Shown here piece by piece: positions 27,783 through 38,831 of a stretch of DNA of 64,000 nt (the first letter of the stretch is position 1; every line of letters starts with the position of its first letter). Under the pieces are notes generated by a model. It saw only the letters and a program-made list of their open reading frames with translations, was not told the DNA's origin and did no database searches. Origin of the DNA: Alkanindiges hydrocarboniclasticus (GTDB lineage: Bacteria; Pseudomonadota; Gammaproteobacteria; Pseudomonadales; Moraxellaceae); the NCBI RefSeq assembly GCF_001982605.1, contig NZ_MLCN01000006.1, forward strand, positions 52,075-116,074. Direction: 5' to 3'. The position numbers were made by a program, and so were the translations under genes.

Positions 27783-28217
27783 ATGAAAGTATGGTTAAGT
27801 AGTGAGTCAAGTAAAGAAGTCTTAAATGAAGATCAATTGTCTCAATTAAGGTTGGCTAGAAATTATGTTGAAACCATACTTAAAGGTGAGTTAGAAAGTA
27901 AATCCTATAATATCCCTTTGGATAGCTGGGATTGTATAACAATAATGATGGGGGAAAATAGCTTTGATGAGCGAATCATATATTCGGTTAAAAAGCGTAA
28001 TATGGACTTTCGCTTAAAGATTAATTATGTTGCGTTCAACACAACGGATGACTTAGGGCGTCAACAACTTATTTTTTCAATGTTAATGAGAAGTCTGGAT
28101 TTACTTAAGGAAAAATTCAAAAAGGTCAAGCCGAAGCTAAGCGTAGAAGTTTATAATGAATTAGAGCGGATGAGAGCAGATACTCTTAAAGTTGCTAAGA
28201 CTAATAATTGGGTTTAA
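27783..28217 (+). CDS. Hypothetical protein, possibly an immunity-type protein
   Basis: This 144-residue soluble protein begins M-K-V-W-L-S-S-E and has alternating helices and strands, with F-R-L-K-I-N-Y (about residue 78) and a long helix containing L-M-R-S-L-D-L-L. The pattern reminds me of polymorphic-toxin immunity proteins of the Imm44 kind, but this is from memory and unconfirmed. No toxin gene is adjacent. The gene is visibly AT-rich compared with rapA, consistent with horizontal acquisition of an orphan immunity gene. GGGA lies nine bases before the ATG. Confidence 0.6.
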   Translation: MKVWLSSESSKEVLNEDQLSQLRLARNYVETILKGELESKSYNIPLDSWDCITIMMGENSFDERIIYSVKKRNMDFRLKINYVAFNTTDDLGRQQLIFSMLMRSLDLLKEKFKKVKPKLSVEVYNELERMRADTLKVAKTNNWV

Positions 28218-28366
28218 TGGTTTTGCATTTCATGCAAGAAATAGTTTTATAAGTCACAAAATGCAATAACATTTACATAAACCCGTCTTACTGTCGCAAT
28301 TCTTGTCTTATCACTTATTTATAAACATATTAGTTTAGACCTATCTTAAAATTTCGGAGTAGGTCA

Positions 28367-28783
28367 ATGACGAATACAAATCAAACGAATTCAACCACTA
28401 AAAACCAGCAGTCAGAACACGATGCCAAGCAGGATATTCGGCAGGAGGCTGCTGGTAAGGACTGTGGATTAACGGATACGCCGCCTGAATTTACGGTCAA
28501 TAACCGCGATAATTCTGAATCAAGTAATGCAGATCGTGGTGCAAACAGTAATGCTGCCCCAGATTCAACTGATGCCGGTTATGATGAAACCGTCGCCAAT
28601 GATCCGGTTGGCGGGCTGGAAGAAATGGATATTGATGACCTGATTGACACCCCAGCAGAAGAACTGGAGGAAATTACTGGTCTGGAAACAGCAACGCCGA
28701 GTCCTACAGCACGTGAGGATGAAGACCCTTCTGCCTTACCGGAATCTAATATTGCGGGTGAAGCGCCGACGCAGAATCAGTAA
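28367..28783 (+). CDS. Acidic, probably disordered hypothetical protein
   Basis: This 138-residue protein is dominated by Asn, Thr, Asp, Glu, Ser and Ala with almost no hydrophobic core; only one Cys and one short D-I-D-D-L-I-D segment stand out. There is no signal peptide or membrane helix. CGGAG lies before the ATG, and a terminator follows at once, which supports it being a real gene. Codon use resembles the neighbouring core genes. I do not recognise the family; it may be an intrinsically disordered stress or binding protein. Confidence 0.7.
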   Translation: MTNTNQTNSTTKNQQSEHDAKQDIRQEAAGKDCGLTDTPPEFTVNNRDNSESSNADRGANSNAAPDSTDAGYDETVANDPVGGLEEMDIDDLIDTPAEELEEITGLETATPSPTAREDEDPSALPESNIAGEAPTQNQ

Positions 28784-28797
28784 CTAAAACCTGCCAT

Positions 28798-28836
28798 AAA
28801 AAAGCCGCTCAGCTTAATTAAGTGAGCGGCTTTTTT
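28798..28836 (+). terminator. Bidirectional terminator between the acidic protein gene and metK
   Basis: A perfect stem GCCGCTCA/TGAGCGGC carries an 11-base loop, with A6 on the left and T6 on the right. It serves the convergent metK gene on the minus strand too. Confidence 0.92.
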
Positions 28837-28848
28837 AGGTTCAACGAA

Positions 28849-30015
28849 TTACAAGCCCGCTGCTTTTTTCAGCAAATCGGCTTTGTCAGTTTTTTCCCAG
28901 GTAAATGCAGTATCAGAACCATGGCGACCAAAGTGCCCAAAACTAGCCGTTTTCTGATACATCGGCTGAATCAGGTTAAGCATCCGGGTGATGCCATACG
29001 GGCGCAGGTCAAAATGTTCACGAATCAGGGCAATAATTTGCTCATCGTCAATTTTGCCGCTACCAAAGGTATTAATGGAAATTGAGGTTGGCTCGGCCAC
29101 GCCAATCGCATAACTTACCTGAATTTCACATTTGTCAGCAAGGCCAGCAGCCACGATGTTCTTGGCCACATAACGGCCAGCATAGGCAGCCGAGCGGTCA
29201 ACCTTGGATGGGTCTTTACCGGAAAATGCGCCACCACCGTGACGTGCCATGCCGCCGTAGGTATCCACAATGATTTTGCGGCCTGTTAAGCCACAGTCAC
29301 CCACTGGCCCGCCAATGACAAACTTGCCGGTTGGGTTAATGTGAAACTTGGTGGCGGCATGCAGCATTTCAGCCGGTATGACGGCCTTGACGATTTCTTC
29401 AATCACTGCTTCTTTTAAGTCAGCCTGGCTAATGGAGGGGTCATGCTGGGTAGACAATACAATGGCATCAACACGCGCGGGCTTGCCATCTTCATAATGA
29501 AAGGTAATCTGGCTCTTGGCATCGGGGCGCAACCATTTCAATGTGCCATTACGACGCAGTTCGGATTGTTTTTCAACCAGACGGTGCGCATAGCAAATCG
29601 GGGCTGGCATTAACACATCAGTTTCATGGCTGGCATAGCCAAACATCAGGCCTTGATCACCAGCGCCCTGATCTTCCGGCTTCTGGCGATCAACACCTTG
29701 GGCAATCTCGGGGGATTGCTTGCCCAGCATGTTAATTACCGCACAGGTTGAACCGTCAAAGCCCAGGTCACTGTGGTTATAGCCAATATCATTCACGGTA
29801 TCACGCACGATTTTTTCAAAATCAACATTGGCCGTAGTGGTAATTTCACCTGCCAGTACCACAGCACCGGTTTTGACCAGTGTTTCACAGGCAACACGGG
29901 CATATTGGTCTTGTTGTAAAATTGCATCAAGAATAGCATCACTGATTTGGTCTGCCATCTTATCTGGGTGGCCTTCACTGACCGATTCTGACGTAAAGAC
30001 AGCGTATTCGCGCAT
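28849..30015 (-). CDS. metK: S-adenosylmethionine synthetase
   Basis: MetK makes S-adenosylmethionine from methionine and ATP. The 388-residue protein has all the family blocks: [11 protein letters not shown] at the N terminus, F-G-Y-A-S-H-E-T in the middle, and the glycine-rich P-loop-like [16 protein letters not shown]. It is transcribed away from tkt. No SAM riboswitch was recognised in its leader. Confidence 0.98.
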   Translation of the reverse strand: MREYAVFTSESVSEGHPDKMADQISDAILDAILQQDQYARVACETLVKTGAVVLAGEITTTANVDFEKIVRDTVNDIGYNHSDLGFDGSTCAVINMLGKQSPEIAQGVDRQKPEDQGAGDQGLMFGYASHETDVLMPAPICYAHRLVEKQSELRRNGTLKWLRPDAKSQITFHYEDGKPARVDAIVLSTQHDPSISQADLKEAVIEEIVKAVIPAEMLHAATKFHINPTGKFVIGGPVGDCGLTGRKIIVDTYGGMARHGGGAFSGKDPSKVDRSAAYAGRYVAKNIVAAGLADKCEIQVSYAIGVAEPTSISINTFGSGKIDDEQIIALIREHFDLRPYGITRMLNLIQPMYQKTASFGHFGRHGSDTAFTWEKTDKADLLKKAAGL

Positions 30016-30332
30016 GAATGTTCCAGAAAATAAGAAATTAAAGATGGCGGCTATGTTAACGCGACTTAAAGCTTTGGACTAGCACATCTTGCATGAAAAA
30101 TGCTTGATTTTATCGCAATAAAAATTCAGCCTGATGTCAGCACAATATGCAACGATAATAAAAAAAGCATTCTTTACTTTACCCTGCACCTGATTTTTAG
30201 GACAATATGGCATCTTTTTTCGGTAATACGGTTATTGACCTGTTTTATTAAACGGGTTGTGGATAATCTGCCGAAGCTTGCTTGTTCAGGTTTTACTCAA
30301 GTCTTTTATTTAGTTATTCGGGAAACTGGCTC
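30016..30332. other. Divergent intergenic region metK-tkt
   Basis: This AT-rich region should contain promoters for both genes. I saw no convincing open frame, terminator or known riboswitch. Confidence 0.6.
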
Positions 30333-32324
30333 ATGACAACACCACTCAATGAACGCCGCCTTGCCAATGCAATCCGTGTGCTGGCTGTAGACGCTGTTCA
30401 GCAGGCAAATTCCGGTCATCCGGGCGCGCCGATGGGCATGGCAGAAATTGCTGAAGTGTTGTGGCGTCAATTCTTGCGCCATAATCCAGCTAATCCAAAC
30501 TGGCCAAACCGTGACCGTTTTGTGTTGTCAAATGGCCATGGTTCCATGCTGCAATATGCCTTGCTGCACCTGTCTGGCTATGATGTTTCCGTGGATGACC
30601 TTAAACAGTTTCGCCAGCTTCACAGCAAAACACCGGGTCACCCGGAGTATGGTTATACGGCTGGTGTAGAAACCACCACCGGGCCACTGGGTCAGGGCAT
30701 TGCCAATGCAGTGGGTTTTGCCATTGCTGAAAAAACACTGGCTGCGCAGTTTAACCGTGATGAACTGAATGTGGTGGATCACTTTACCTATTGCTTTATG
30801 GGTGATGGCTGCCTGATGGAAGGAATTTCGCATGAAGTTTGTTCGCTGGCCGGCACACTGCAACTGGGCAAGCTGATTGCCTACTATGATGACAACGGTA
30901 TTTCCATTGATGGTGAGGTGGAAGGCTGGTTTAGCGACGACACGCAAAAACGCTTTGAAGCCTACGGCTGGCACGTAGTAAAAGTGGATGGTCATGACAC
31001 TGAAGCGCTGCATGCAGCCACAGTGGCAGCACAGGCAGACACCAAACGCCCGAGCCTGATTATCTGTAAAACCGTAATTGGCCTGGGTTCGCCCAACAAG
31101 CAGGGCAAGGAAGAATGCCACGGTGCACCGCTGGGTGTTCCTGAAATTGAACTGGTACGTGATACCCTGACCTGGACAGATGAGCCTTTTGTAGTTCCTG
31201 CTGATGTATATGAGGCCTGGGATGCACGTCCACGGGGCATCATTCAGGAAAAGGAATGGAACACACTGTTTGAACAGTATAAGGCTCAGTATCCAGAGCT
31301 GGCCAGTGAGCTGCAACGTCGTTTAAACGGTGACCTGCCTGCTGATTTTGCGGCCAGGGCTGACCAGTATATCCGTGATGTAAACACCAAGGCAGAAACC
31401 ATTGCCAGCCGTAAGGCCAGCCAGAATGCTCTGCAAATGTTTGGCCCGCAGTTACCTGAATTACTGGGCGGTTCTGCTGACCTTGCTGGTTCCAACCTGA
31501 CTATCTGGAAAGGATGTGAAGGTATTCAGGACAATCCGGCAGGTAATTATATTCATTATGGCGTGCGCGAATTTGGCATGACAGCCATTGCCAATGGTAT
31601 TGCATTGCATGGTGGATTTATTCCCTATGTGGCCACTTTCCTGATCTTTATGGAATATGCACGCAATGCGGTTCGCATGGGTGCATTGATGAAACAGCGC
31701 GTGATTCATGTTTACACCCATGATTCTATTGGTCTGGGCGAAGACGGCCCAACCCACCAGCCAATTGAACAACTGGCATCATTACGTGGCACACCAAACC
31801 TGAATACCTGGCGCCCGGCGGATACCGTTGAATCGGCCATTGCCTGGAAGTCGGCACTGGAACGTAAGGATGGCCCAACAGCACTGGTGTTCTCTCGCCA
31901 GAACCTGCCGCATCTGGTGCGTACTGATGCGCAAATTGCGGATGCTGCCAAAGGTGGCTATGTACTGGCAGCAGAGCAGGGTGAACTTAAGGCCATTATT
32001 ATTGCAACTGGCTCGGAAGTTGACTTGGCCATGCAGGCATATAGCCAGTTGTCTGGTGTTCGTGTGGTGTCCATGCCATGTGCTGAGGAATTTATGCGTC
32101 AGGATGCAGCTTACCGTGAAGCGGTATTGCCAGCCAGTATCCGTGCACGTGTTGCGGTTGAGGCATCGCATGTGGATTACTGGTGGAAATTTGTGGGCCT
32201 GGATGGCAAGGTCATCGGGATGAGTACTTTTGGCGAATCAGCGCCAGCCAAGGAGCTGTTCAAATACTTTGGTATTACCACTGAAGCAGTGGTTGCCGCT
32301 GTAGAAGAGCTGGTTGCCCGATAA
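30333..32324 (+). CDS. tkt: Transketolase
   Basis: Transketolase moves two-carbon units between sugar phosphates in the pentose phosphate pathway, and it supplies erythrose 4-phosphate for aromatic amino acids and vitamin B6. From ATG 30333 it has 663 residues, the same as the E. coli enzyme; the frame is open further upstream but without family similarity. TPP-binding motifs are present: G-H-P-G-A-P-M-G-M, the G-D-G-C-L-M-E-G-I box with later N-G-I-S-I-D-G, and [15 protein letters not shown] in the pyrimidine domain. A terminator follows. Confidence 0.98.
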   Translation: MTTPLNERRLANAIRVLAVDAVQQANSGHPGAPMGMAEIAEVLWRQFLRHNPANPNWPNRDRFVLSNGHGSMLQYALLHLSGYDVSVDDLKQFRQLHSKTPGHPEYGYTAGVETTTGPLGQGIANAVGFAIAEKTLAAQFNRDELNVVDHFTYCFMGDGCLMEGISHEVCSLAGTLQLGKLIAYYDDNGISIDGEVEGWFSDDTQKRFEAYGWHVVKVDGHDTEALHAATVAAQADTKRPSLIICKTVIGLGSPNKQGKEECHGAPLGVPEIELVRDTLTWTDEPFVVPADVYEAWDARPRGIIQEKEWNTLFEQYKAQYPELASELQRRLNGDLPADFAARADQYIRDVNTKAETIASRKASQNALQMFGPQLPELLGGSADLAGSNLTIWKGCEGIQDNPAGNYIHYGVREFGMTAIANGIALHGGFIPYVATFLIFMEYARNAVRMGALMKQRVIHVYTHDSIGLGEDGPTHQPIEQLASLRGTPNLNTWRPADTVESAIAWKSALERKDGPTALVFSRQNLPHLVRTDAQIADAAKGGYVLAAEQGELKAIIIATGSEVDLAMQAYSQLSGVRVVSMPCAEEFMRQDAAYREAVLPASIRARVAVEASHVDYWWKFVGLDGKVIGMSTFGESAPAKELFKYFGITTEAVVAAVEELVAR

Positions 32325-32354
32325 GCCATTGCTGACTTCATAAACTGTTTCCAT

Positions 32355-32387
32355 AAAAAATGCCTCCTAAAGTGGAGGCATTTTTTT
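32355..32387 (+). terminator. Intrinsic terminator of tkt
   Basis: A perfect 8-bp stem ATGCCTCC/GGAGGCAT with a 6-base loop is flanked by A6 and T7. It also works on the minus strand for the convergent DUF4124 gene. Confidence 0.92.
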
Positions 32388-32436
32388 ATGGTATTGGTCA
32401 ATCAATGCCATGCTTAACTAACATTTTCAGTCCGGC

Positions 32437-33159
32437 TTAGTCGTTAAGTTCAACGCGCTTGGCAGTTTTAGGTCGCGCCAATGCACTGCGCGCTTCACCA
32501 AAGGATGCAGTCTGGCGATAGGTCATCAAGGCTGCAATTTCCTGCCGTGATGCTGCACCATTACGCACCCGTTCTGCCAGTGCCTTCATTTCATCACGGC
32601 GTTTTTCAAGGGCAATGCGGCGTGCACTTTTGGCCTGTTCTTCCAGTTTATTTTCCTGTTCACTGAGTTTCTTGGCTTCTTCCTCATTGATAAATGAACT
32701 GACTTTACCTGAGGCCAGCATGCCGGATTGTGCAGCAGGTTTAGCTTGCTCAGTATTGCCCGCTGGTGGCACAGGGGTAGATGAGCCTAGCATTTTAGGC
32801 GTGCTGGTACTGGCTGCAGGCGTCGCTGCTTCTGTCTGGGCATTTGGATTCATTGCTGCGATAGCTGCTGCAGGATAACCAGCATGTGGCTTAAGCTGCA
32901 GCTTGTTTTTTTCAACTGTTGCATCCACGGCACGGGCTGGAAAATCAACCTTGGTGGTCACGCCTTTTTGTAGGTCAATAACCTTGACTGCATCAGAACC
33001 CAGTTCTTCATCGGGTGGAATGCCGCCATAGTTGGTCAGTGATTCCTGCTCATCTGTCCATGTGTAAATGGTATCTTCCGCATAAGTGGCCTGAAGGGAG
33101 AGCGCCTGAAAAGACAGCGCCAAAGTAGAAAATGCAAAAACTTTAAAGAGCTTAGCCAT
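32437..33159 (-). CDS. DUF4124-domain exported protein
   Basis: This 240-residue protein has a cleavable signal peptide (about 1-27, ending A-T-Y-A-E) and then a DUF4124 domain recognised by I-Y-T-W-T-D-E-Q-E-S-L-T-N-Y. A low-complexity Ala/Thr/Pro region (about 95-140) leads to a charged coiled-coil-like segment rich in Glu, Lys and Arg. It should be periplasmic or envelope-associated. DUF4124 proteins have no established function. Confidence 0.82.
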   Translation of the reverse strand: MAKLFKVFAFSTLALSFQALSLQATYAEDTIYTWTDEQESLTNYGGIPPDEELGSDAVKVIDLQKGVTTKVDFPARAVDATVEKNKLQLKPHAGYPAAAIAAMNPNAQTEAATPAASTSTPKMLGSSTPVPPAGNTEQAKPAAQSGMLASGKVSSFINEEEAKKLSEQENKLEEQAKSARRIALEKRRDEMKALAERVRNGAASRQEIAALMTYRQTASFGEARSALARPKTAKRVELND

Positions 33160-33289
33160 AATTTGTAGAGTCAGAAGTCACGTCCTTGATAATTAAAAGT
33201 ATAGACGTAGTCGACATAATTGTTAAGTGAATGTACAAAAAATCCCCGTTTTTTTAGGAAAAATATTTAAAAAATAAGTTGGTAATCGG

Positions 33290-33303
33290 TTGAATCGATT
33301 CAA
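33290..33303. promoter_or_regulatory. 14-bp palindrome upstream of the gap/epd gene (possible Cra/FruR-like operator)
   Basis: TTGAATCGATTCAA is a perfect palindrome about 95 bases before the GTG start. Its core matches the E. coli Cra (FruR) operator consensus TGAAWCSNTHHW, and Cra regulates central carbon genes in enterics. Whether this organism has a Cra orthologue is not visible here. Confidence 0.4.
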
Positions 33304-33398
33304 ATCACGTTTTTTTTGCCTAAAAAGTGTCAGAAACTTCTTTTGCAAGGGATATGCGCTAAACTACATCGCCTGTTTTGCCATGCTGAGCCTGTGCT

Positions 33399-34454
33399 GT
33401 GAGTCATTCTTCTGCCTTAAATATTGCCATTAATGGTTTTGGACGCATTGGCCGTAATGTGCTGCGTGCCTGGATTGAAGAAGCGCTGTGGCCACAGGTG
33501 AATATTGTAGCCATTAATGATATTGCTGAACCCGAAATGCTGGCACACCTGCTGCGTTTTGACAGTACCCATGGCCGCTTTAATGCACAGGTAGAGATCA
33601 TCACTGAGCATGGAGCCAGTTTTTTGCAGGTCAGCAGCAATGGCACGAGCCGTAACATCAAAATTCTTAAAATGGCTGAACCCGCGCAATTGCCGTGGCA
33701 GGCGCTTGAGATAGATATTGTGCTGGAGTGTACTGGGCTGTTTCGTTCCCGTGCCGGGGCATCCGGACATTTGCAAGCCGGGGCAGGGCGAGTCATTATT
33801 GGTGCCGCACCATTTGATACGGTTGATGCAGCCGTTGTTTTTGGCATTAATGAGCAGGATATTTTGCCGACCGACCGGATGATTTCCAGTGTGTCCTGTA
33901 CCACGCAGGCGCTGGTGCCACTGGTCAAGTTGCTGGATGATGCCTTTGGTATTGAGTCCGCATTAATGACGGAAATCCATGCGGTAACGACTGATCAGTC
34001 TGTACTGGATCATGCCCATCGTGATCCGCGCCGGGCACGTGCTTCGGGATACAACATCATTCCGACCACTTCCAGTGCGCTAGGTGCCCTAAAGCGGGTA
34101 TTGCCGCACATGGAAAACCGTATTGATGGCTATTCGATTCGGGTGCCAACTATTAATGTGGCGGCTATTGATTTGTCTTTTATTATGAAAAATCCGGCAG
34201 ATGCGCATGCCATCAATCAATTGTTTATTGAAGCCGCCAAAAACCAGTATGCCAAAATTATGGATGTGACCGACCAGCCGCTGGTATCCAGTGATTTTAA
34301 CCATCAGCCATATTCCTTAGTGGTAGATAGCCTGCAAACCATTGTGGTGGGCAGGCAGGCCAAGGTGCTGGCGTGGTATGACAATGAATGGGGCTATGCC
34401 AACCGCTTGCTGGATTTGTGTGTGGCGTTAAGCAGCAATCCGGTTCGATACTGA
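33399..34454 (+). CDS. GAPDH-family dehydrogenase (Gap or erythrose-4-phosphate dehydrogenase)
   Basis: This 351-residue enzyme has the NAD-binding N terminus I-N-G-F-G-R-I-G-R, the active-site Cys in S-C-T-T, the catalytic His in T-E-I-H-A-V, and the C-terminal W-Y-D-N-E-W-G-Y-A-N-R. The active-site block reads S-C-T-T-Q-A rather than the near-universal S-C-T-T-N-C. Other features are mixed: I-I-P-T-T-S resembles Gap, while S-S-D-F-N-H-Q-P resembles Epd. It could be Epd, feeding PdxB, or a glycolytic Gap; I lean slightly to Epd. Start is GTG. It lies between a DUF4124 gene and hisZ, without pgk or fba. Confidence 0.85.
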   Translation: MSHSSALNIAINGFGRIGRNVLRAWIEEALWPQVNIVAINDIAEPEMLAHLLRFDSTHGRFNAQVEIITEHGASFLQVSSNGTSRNIKILKMAEPAQLPWQALEIDIVLECTGLFRSRAGASGHLQAGAGRVIIGAAPFDTVDAAVVFGINEQDILPTDRMISSVSCTTQALVPLVKLLDDAFGIESALMTEIHAVTTDQSVLDHAHRDPRRARASGYNIIPTTSSALGALKRVLPHMENRIDGYSIRVPTINVAAIDLSFIMKNPADAHAINQLFIEAAKNQYAKIMDVTDQPLVSSDFNHQPYSLVVDSLQTIVVGRQAKVLAWYDNEWGYANRLLDLCVALSSNPVRY

Positions 34455-34636
34455 TTTGACAGATCAAAGGCCGGTTTTTGCGTCATTTGAGCATTTTTCT
34501 GCTGCTTTGCCCGGCAGACAGGCGTGCAACCATTTTTGCTTCGTGCTAGACTTGCCGACGTCGGGAAATAGCCCGATTTTTTTTCGTGTGGGATGCCACT
34601 TTTTGGCATTAGCCCAACTATCAAATAGGTTTTACC

Positions 34637-35800
34637 ATGCCAGTTTCAGAAACTTGGTTATTGCCTGACGGGGTGGCCGATGTGCTGCCGGAACAGGCGC
34701 AAGTGATTGAACAGCTTCGTCGTCGTTTACTTGAATCTCTGGCCAGTCGTGGCTATGAACTGGTTTATACACCTTTTATCGAGTACGTCGAATCCCTATC
34801 CCTGCTAAACCGCAATACCAGTGACCTGGACTTGGTCACCTTCAAGCTGATTGACCAGATTTCTGGCCGCCTGCTGGGTGTGCGTGCTGACATTACCCCA
34901 CAGGTTGCCCGTATTGACGCGCATGTTAGGCCAGTTGAGGGTATTGCCCGTTATTGCTATGCCGCGACAGTATTGCATACCCGGCCACAGGGCCTGTCTG
35001 CATCGCGCGCGCCACTACAGCTTGGGGCAGAACTGTTTGGCTGTAAAGGGCCGGAAGCTGATCTGGAAATGGCAGACTTAATGCTAAGCCTGTTAAAACA
35101 GGCTGGTTTTGAGCATCAATTGCATCTGGATCTGGGTCATGTGGGCATATTTAGAAACCTTGCCCGCATTGCTGGCTTAACCGATAGTCAGGAAGCTGAA
35201 CTCACCGATCTGTATCAGCGCAAGGCAATTCCCGAGCTGGCTGAATATACCCAAACGCTAAATCTGGGTCAGGACTTTTATGTGCTGGGTCGCTATGGCA
35301 ATGATTTAAGCACCTTAAAGCAGCAATTGTCTGCTCAGGTACTGGCTGACCCAACCCTGCAACAGGCATTGAATGTACTGGAGCAGGCGCAAGCGCATAT
35401 TCAGCAGTACTGGCCAGCGATTAATGTGGGTGTTGATGCCGCAGAGCTGCGGGGTTATCACTACCATACAGGCCTGATGTTTGCGGTTTATGGCCCAAAC
35501 CGTGCTGTGCCACTGGCACAGGGTGGACGTTATGATGGCATTGGTATCGCCTTTGGCCGTGAGCGTGCGGCAACCGGTTTTAGCTGTGATTTGTATGTAC
35601 TGGCACAGGCTAATCCAGCCAGTGATACACCAGTAATGCTGGCTCCACTGGGCAAGGAACCTGACTTGCAGGCTGCCATTGAGCAGGCGCGTCAGGATGG
35701 TTTTGTGGTGATTCAGGCATTGAATGAACAGGACCAGCAAAGTCGTGCCAGTCAGCGTTTGGTACATAATGGGACGGCATGGCAGCGCCAGTCAGTTTAA
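34637..35800 (+). CDS. hisZ: ATP phosphoribosyltransferase regulatory subunit HisZ
   Basis: HisZ is a catalytically inactive HisRS-like protein that pairs with short-form HisG to make the first enzyme of histidine synthesis. The 387-residue sequence begins L-P-D-G-V-A-D-V-L-P and keeps parts of class II motif 2, but lacks the tRNA-binding domain of true HisRS. It is followed by purA, an order seen in several gamma- and betaproteobacteria. HisG is not in the window. Confidence 0.92.
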   Translation: MPVSETWLLPDGVADVLPEQAQVIEQLRRRLLESLASRGYELVYTPFIEYVESLSLLNRNTSDLDLVTFKLIDQISGRLLGVRADITPQVARIDAHVRPVEGIARYCYAATVLHTRPQGLSASRAPLQLGAELFGCKGPEADLEMADLMLSLLKQAGFEHQLHLDLGHVGIFRNLARIAGLTDSQEAELTDLYQRKAIPELAEYTQTLNLGQDFYVLGRYGNDLSTLKQQLSAQVLADPTLQQALNVLEQAQAHIQQYWPAINVGVDAAELRGYHYHTGLMFAVYGPNRAVPLAQGGRYDGIGIAFGRERAATGFSCDLYVLAQANPASDTPVMLAPLGKEPDLQAAIEQARQDGFVVIQALNEQDQQSRASQRLVHNGTAWQRQSV

Positions 35801-35831
35801 GTATTAATATTTAAGTTAATTTTAGTATTAG

Positions 35832-37205
<1,374 letters not shown>

Positions 37206-37222
37206 TTTAATACAATAATTTT

Positions 37223-37253
37223 AAAAAGCCCTGAGATATTCAGGGCTTTTTTT
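37223..37253 (+). terminator. Intrinsic terminator of purA
   Basis: A stem AAAAAGCCCTGA/TCAGGGCTTTTT with a short loop is followed by T7. Confidence 0.92.
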
Positions 37254-37373
37254 ATATTCCTGTTTTCATGCAACTCAATCTATAACAGCCTTAAAATTTT
37301 TTATTGAAATTACTATTTTCCTTATTTATTACATTGTACAAACCACACTAAAAAATAAATTTATAAACGCGAA

Positions 37374-37403
37374 TTGAATAAGAATAAACATTCGTATTAT
37401 GGT
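37374..37403 (+). promoter_or_regulatory. Putative promoter of the DUF2236 gene
   Basis: TTGAAT (37374-37379) is followed after 17-18 bases by TTATGG or TATGGT. Short inverted arms CGAAT (37370-37374) and ATTCG (37390-37394) lie within it and could be an operator half-site pair. Confidence 0.3.
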
Positions 37404-37430
37404 ATATCTAAGCTCAGCAGGAATTAAACC

Positions 37431-38690
37431 ATGCAAACACAACAATTGCCGTTACATTATCCAGCGCGGGTAAAACCGTTTGAACATCTACCGCATAAAC
37501 AATGGTGGCTTAAGCTGCTGGAAGGCGTTACGCAGACCCATATTCAGCCACAGGCTAAGGATTATCAGAACATGATGCAGGCATTATGGCAGGGTGATGC
37601 CTTAATGGATGAAGTGGTACAGTGGATATTGCAGGACAACGTACCAGCGCGGCGTAAACTTTTTATGCAGGCGCTGGAACAAGGCACTGCAACGATTGAA
37701 AACTGTCCGGCAGTGCTTGAGCAGTTTTTTCAGCAGGTAGAAGCCGTGCCACACTGGGTGGATGAAACTTTACTGGAAGAAGCAGTGCGCTTTATTCAGG
37801 CCACTGGTGAAAATGCCCAGATTGTATTGCGGGATGCGGCCTTGATGGGTGGCTATTTACTGGCTGCATTTAATCAGGTGCTGATTAAAACCGGGGCACT
37901 TAATAAGGGTGCTGCACAGCGGCTGGCCGAAACCACGCGCTGGTGGATGGACTGTACTGCGCAGCAAGGCTGGAAAAGGCAGGCGGCAGGCTGGAAGTCC
38001 ACACTGCATGTCCGTTTTATTCATGCGATGGTCAGGCACTATTTGTCCAAACGGGAGGACTGGAACAATGAGGATATGGGCCTGCCCATTTGCCAGCTGG
38101 ACATGGCTGCAACCAACTTGGCTTTTAGTGCATTATTTTTAACCGGGCTGCGTAGCCTTGGGATTTTTGCCACTGCACAGGAAGCAAAGGCCGTTATGCA
38201 TTTATGGAAATATATGGGCTGGCTGATGGGGATTGATGAAGCGTGGCTTTACGACACTGAAAAACAGGGATTGATTGCGTTGTACCAGATGCAGTTTATG
38301 CATCCTGAGCCGGATTGGACCTGTCAGGAACTGGGTAAGGCACTATCGCTGGAACCGCTGGAGCGTCAGTATCGCTACTTTGGGGAATGGCAACAAAAAA
38401 TGGATTATTTTAAGCATTTAAGCTATAGCCGCTACTTTTTACTGGCCAGTGGAAAAAAATCCATGCGGCAACTGGGCCTGCCGGATAATATTCCCGCGCT
38501 TTATCCGCTACTAAGTTTGCCTTATAACCTGATTTATTTTAATACCCGCTGGTTAACCAACAAAAAGCTAAGCCCACAGCAAATTGTACGGGGGCGGCGT
38601 GCCCAGCACAATGCATTGGCACGCTATGGTGAACATGGCAAGACACTCCTTAAAGCCACTAGCGCACACCCAGCCAATCGCATGGCTTAA
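37431..38690 (+). CDS. DUF2236 / MpaB-type oxygenase family protein
   Basis: This 419-residue mainly helical protein matches the DUF2236 family, which includes fungal MpaB and the haem-containing rubber oxygenase Lcp. Features are the central histidine-rich helix V-R-F-I-H-A-M-V-R-H, D-A-A-L-M-G-G-Y near residue 140, and W-x-Y-M-G-W-L-M-G-I near 265. There is no signal peptide, so it is cytoplasmic or peripherally membrane-bound. Members are probable b-type haem oxygenases with mostly unknown substrates. It is monocistronic. Confidence 0.82.
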   Translation: MQTQQLPLHYPARVKPFEHLPHKQWWLKLLEGVTQTHIQPQAKDYQNMMQALWQGDALMDEVVQWILQDNVPARRKLFMQALEQGTATIENCPAVLEQFFQQVEAVPHWVDETLLEEAVRFIQATGENAQIVLRDAALMGGYLLAAFNQVLIKTGALNKGAAQRLAETTRWWMDCTAQQGWKRQAAGWKSTLHVRFIHAMVRHYLSKREDWNNEDMGLPICQLDMAATNLAFSALFLTGLRSLGIFATAQEAKAVMHLWKYMGWLMGIDEAWLYDTEKQGLIALYQMQFMHPEPDWTCQELGKALSLEPLERQYRYFGEWQQKMDYFKHLSYSRYFLLASGKKSMRQLGLPDNIPALYPLLSLPYNLIYFNTRWLTNKKLSPQQIVRGRRAQHNALARYGEHGKTLLKATSAHPANRMA

Positions 38691-38784
38691 ACTCTCATAT
38701 TGATGACATTATTAATTTCTAAAGGTATAAAAAAAGGGCGCTGCATTTTCAGAACCCTTATTTTCTAAACACTTTTGAGATCAG

Positions 38785-38828
38785 TAGGGTTAGACCCATG
38801 GATTTGATCTAACCCTATATTGGTTTTT
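38785..38828 (+). terminator. Probable terminator downstream of the DUF2236 gene
   Basis: A perfect 10-bp stem TAGGGTTAGA/TCTAACCCTA (38785-38794 with 38808-38817) and a 13-base loop are followed by TATTGG and T5. The T-run is offset from the stem, so strength is uncertain. Confidence 0.6.
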
Positions 38829-38831
38829 ACA

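Noticed and set aside
30016..30120. SAM riboswitch in the metK leader
   Set aside because: I could not find the conserved core or paired helices of a known SAM class by eye.
30528..31316. Long minus-strand open frame (262 codons) inside tkt
   Set aside because: Transketolase is intact on the other strand, and the reverse product resembles no protein I know.
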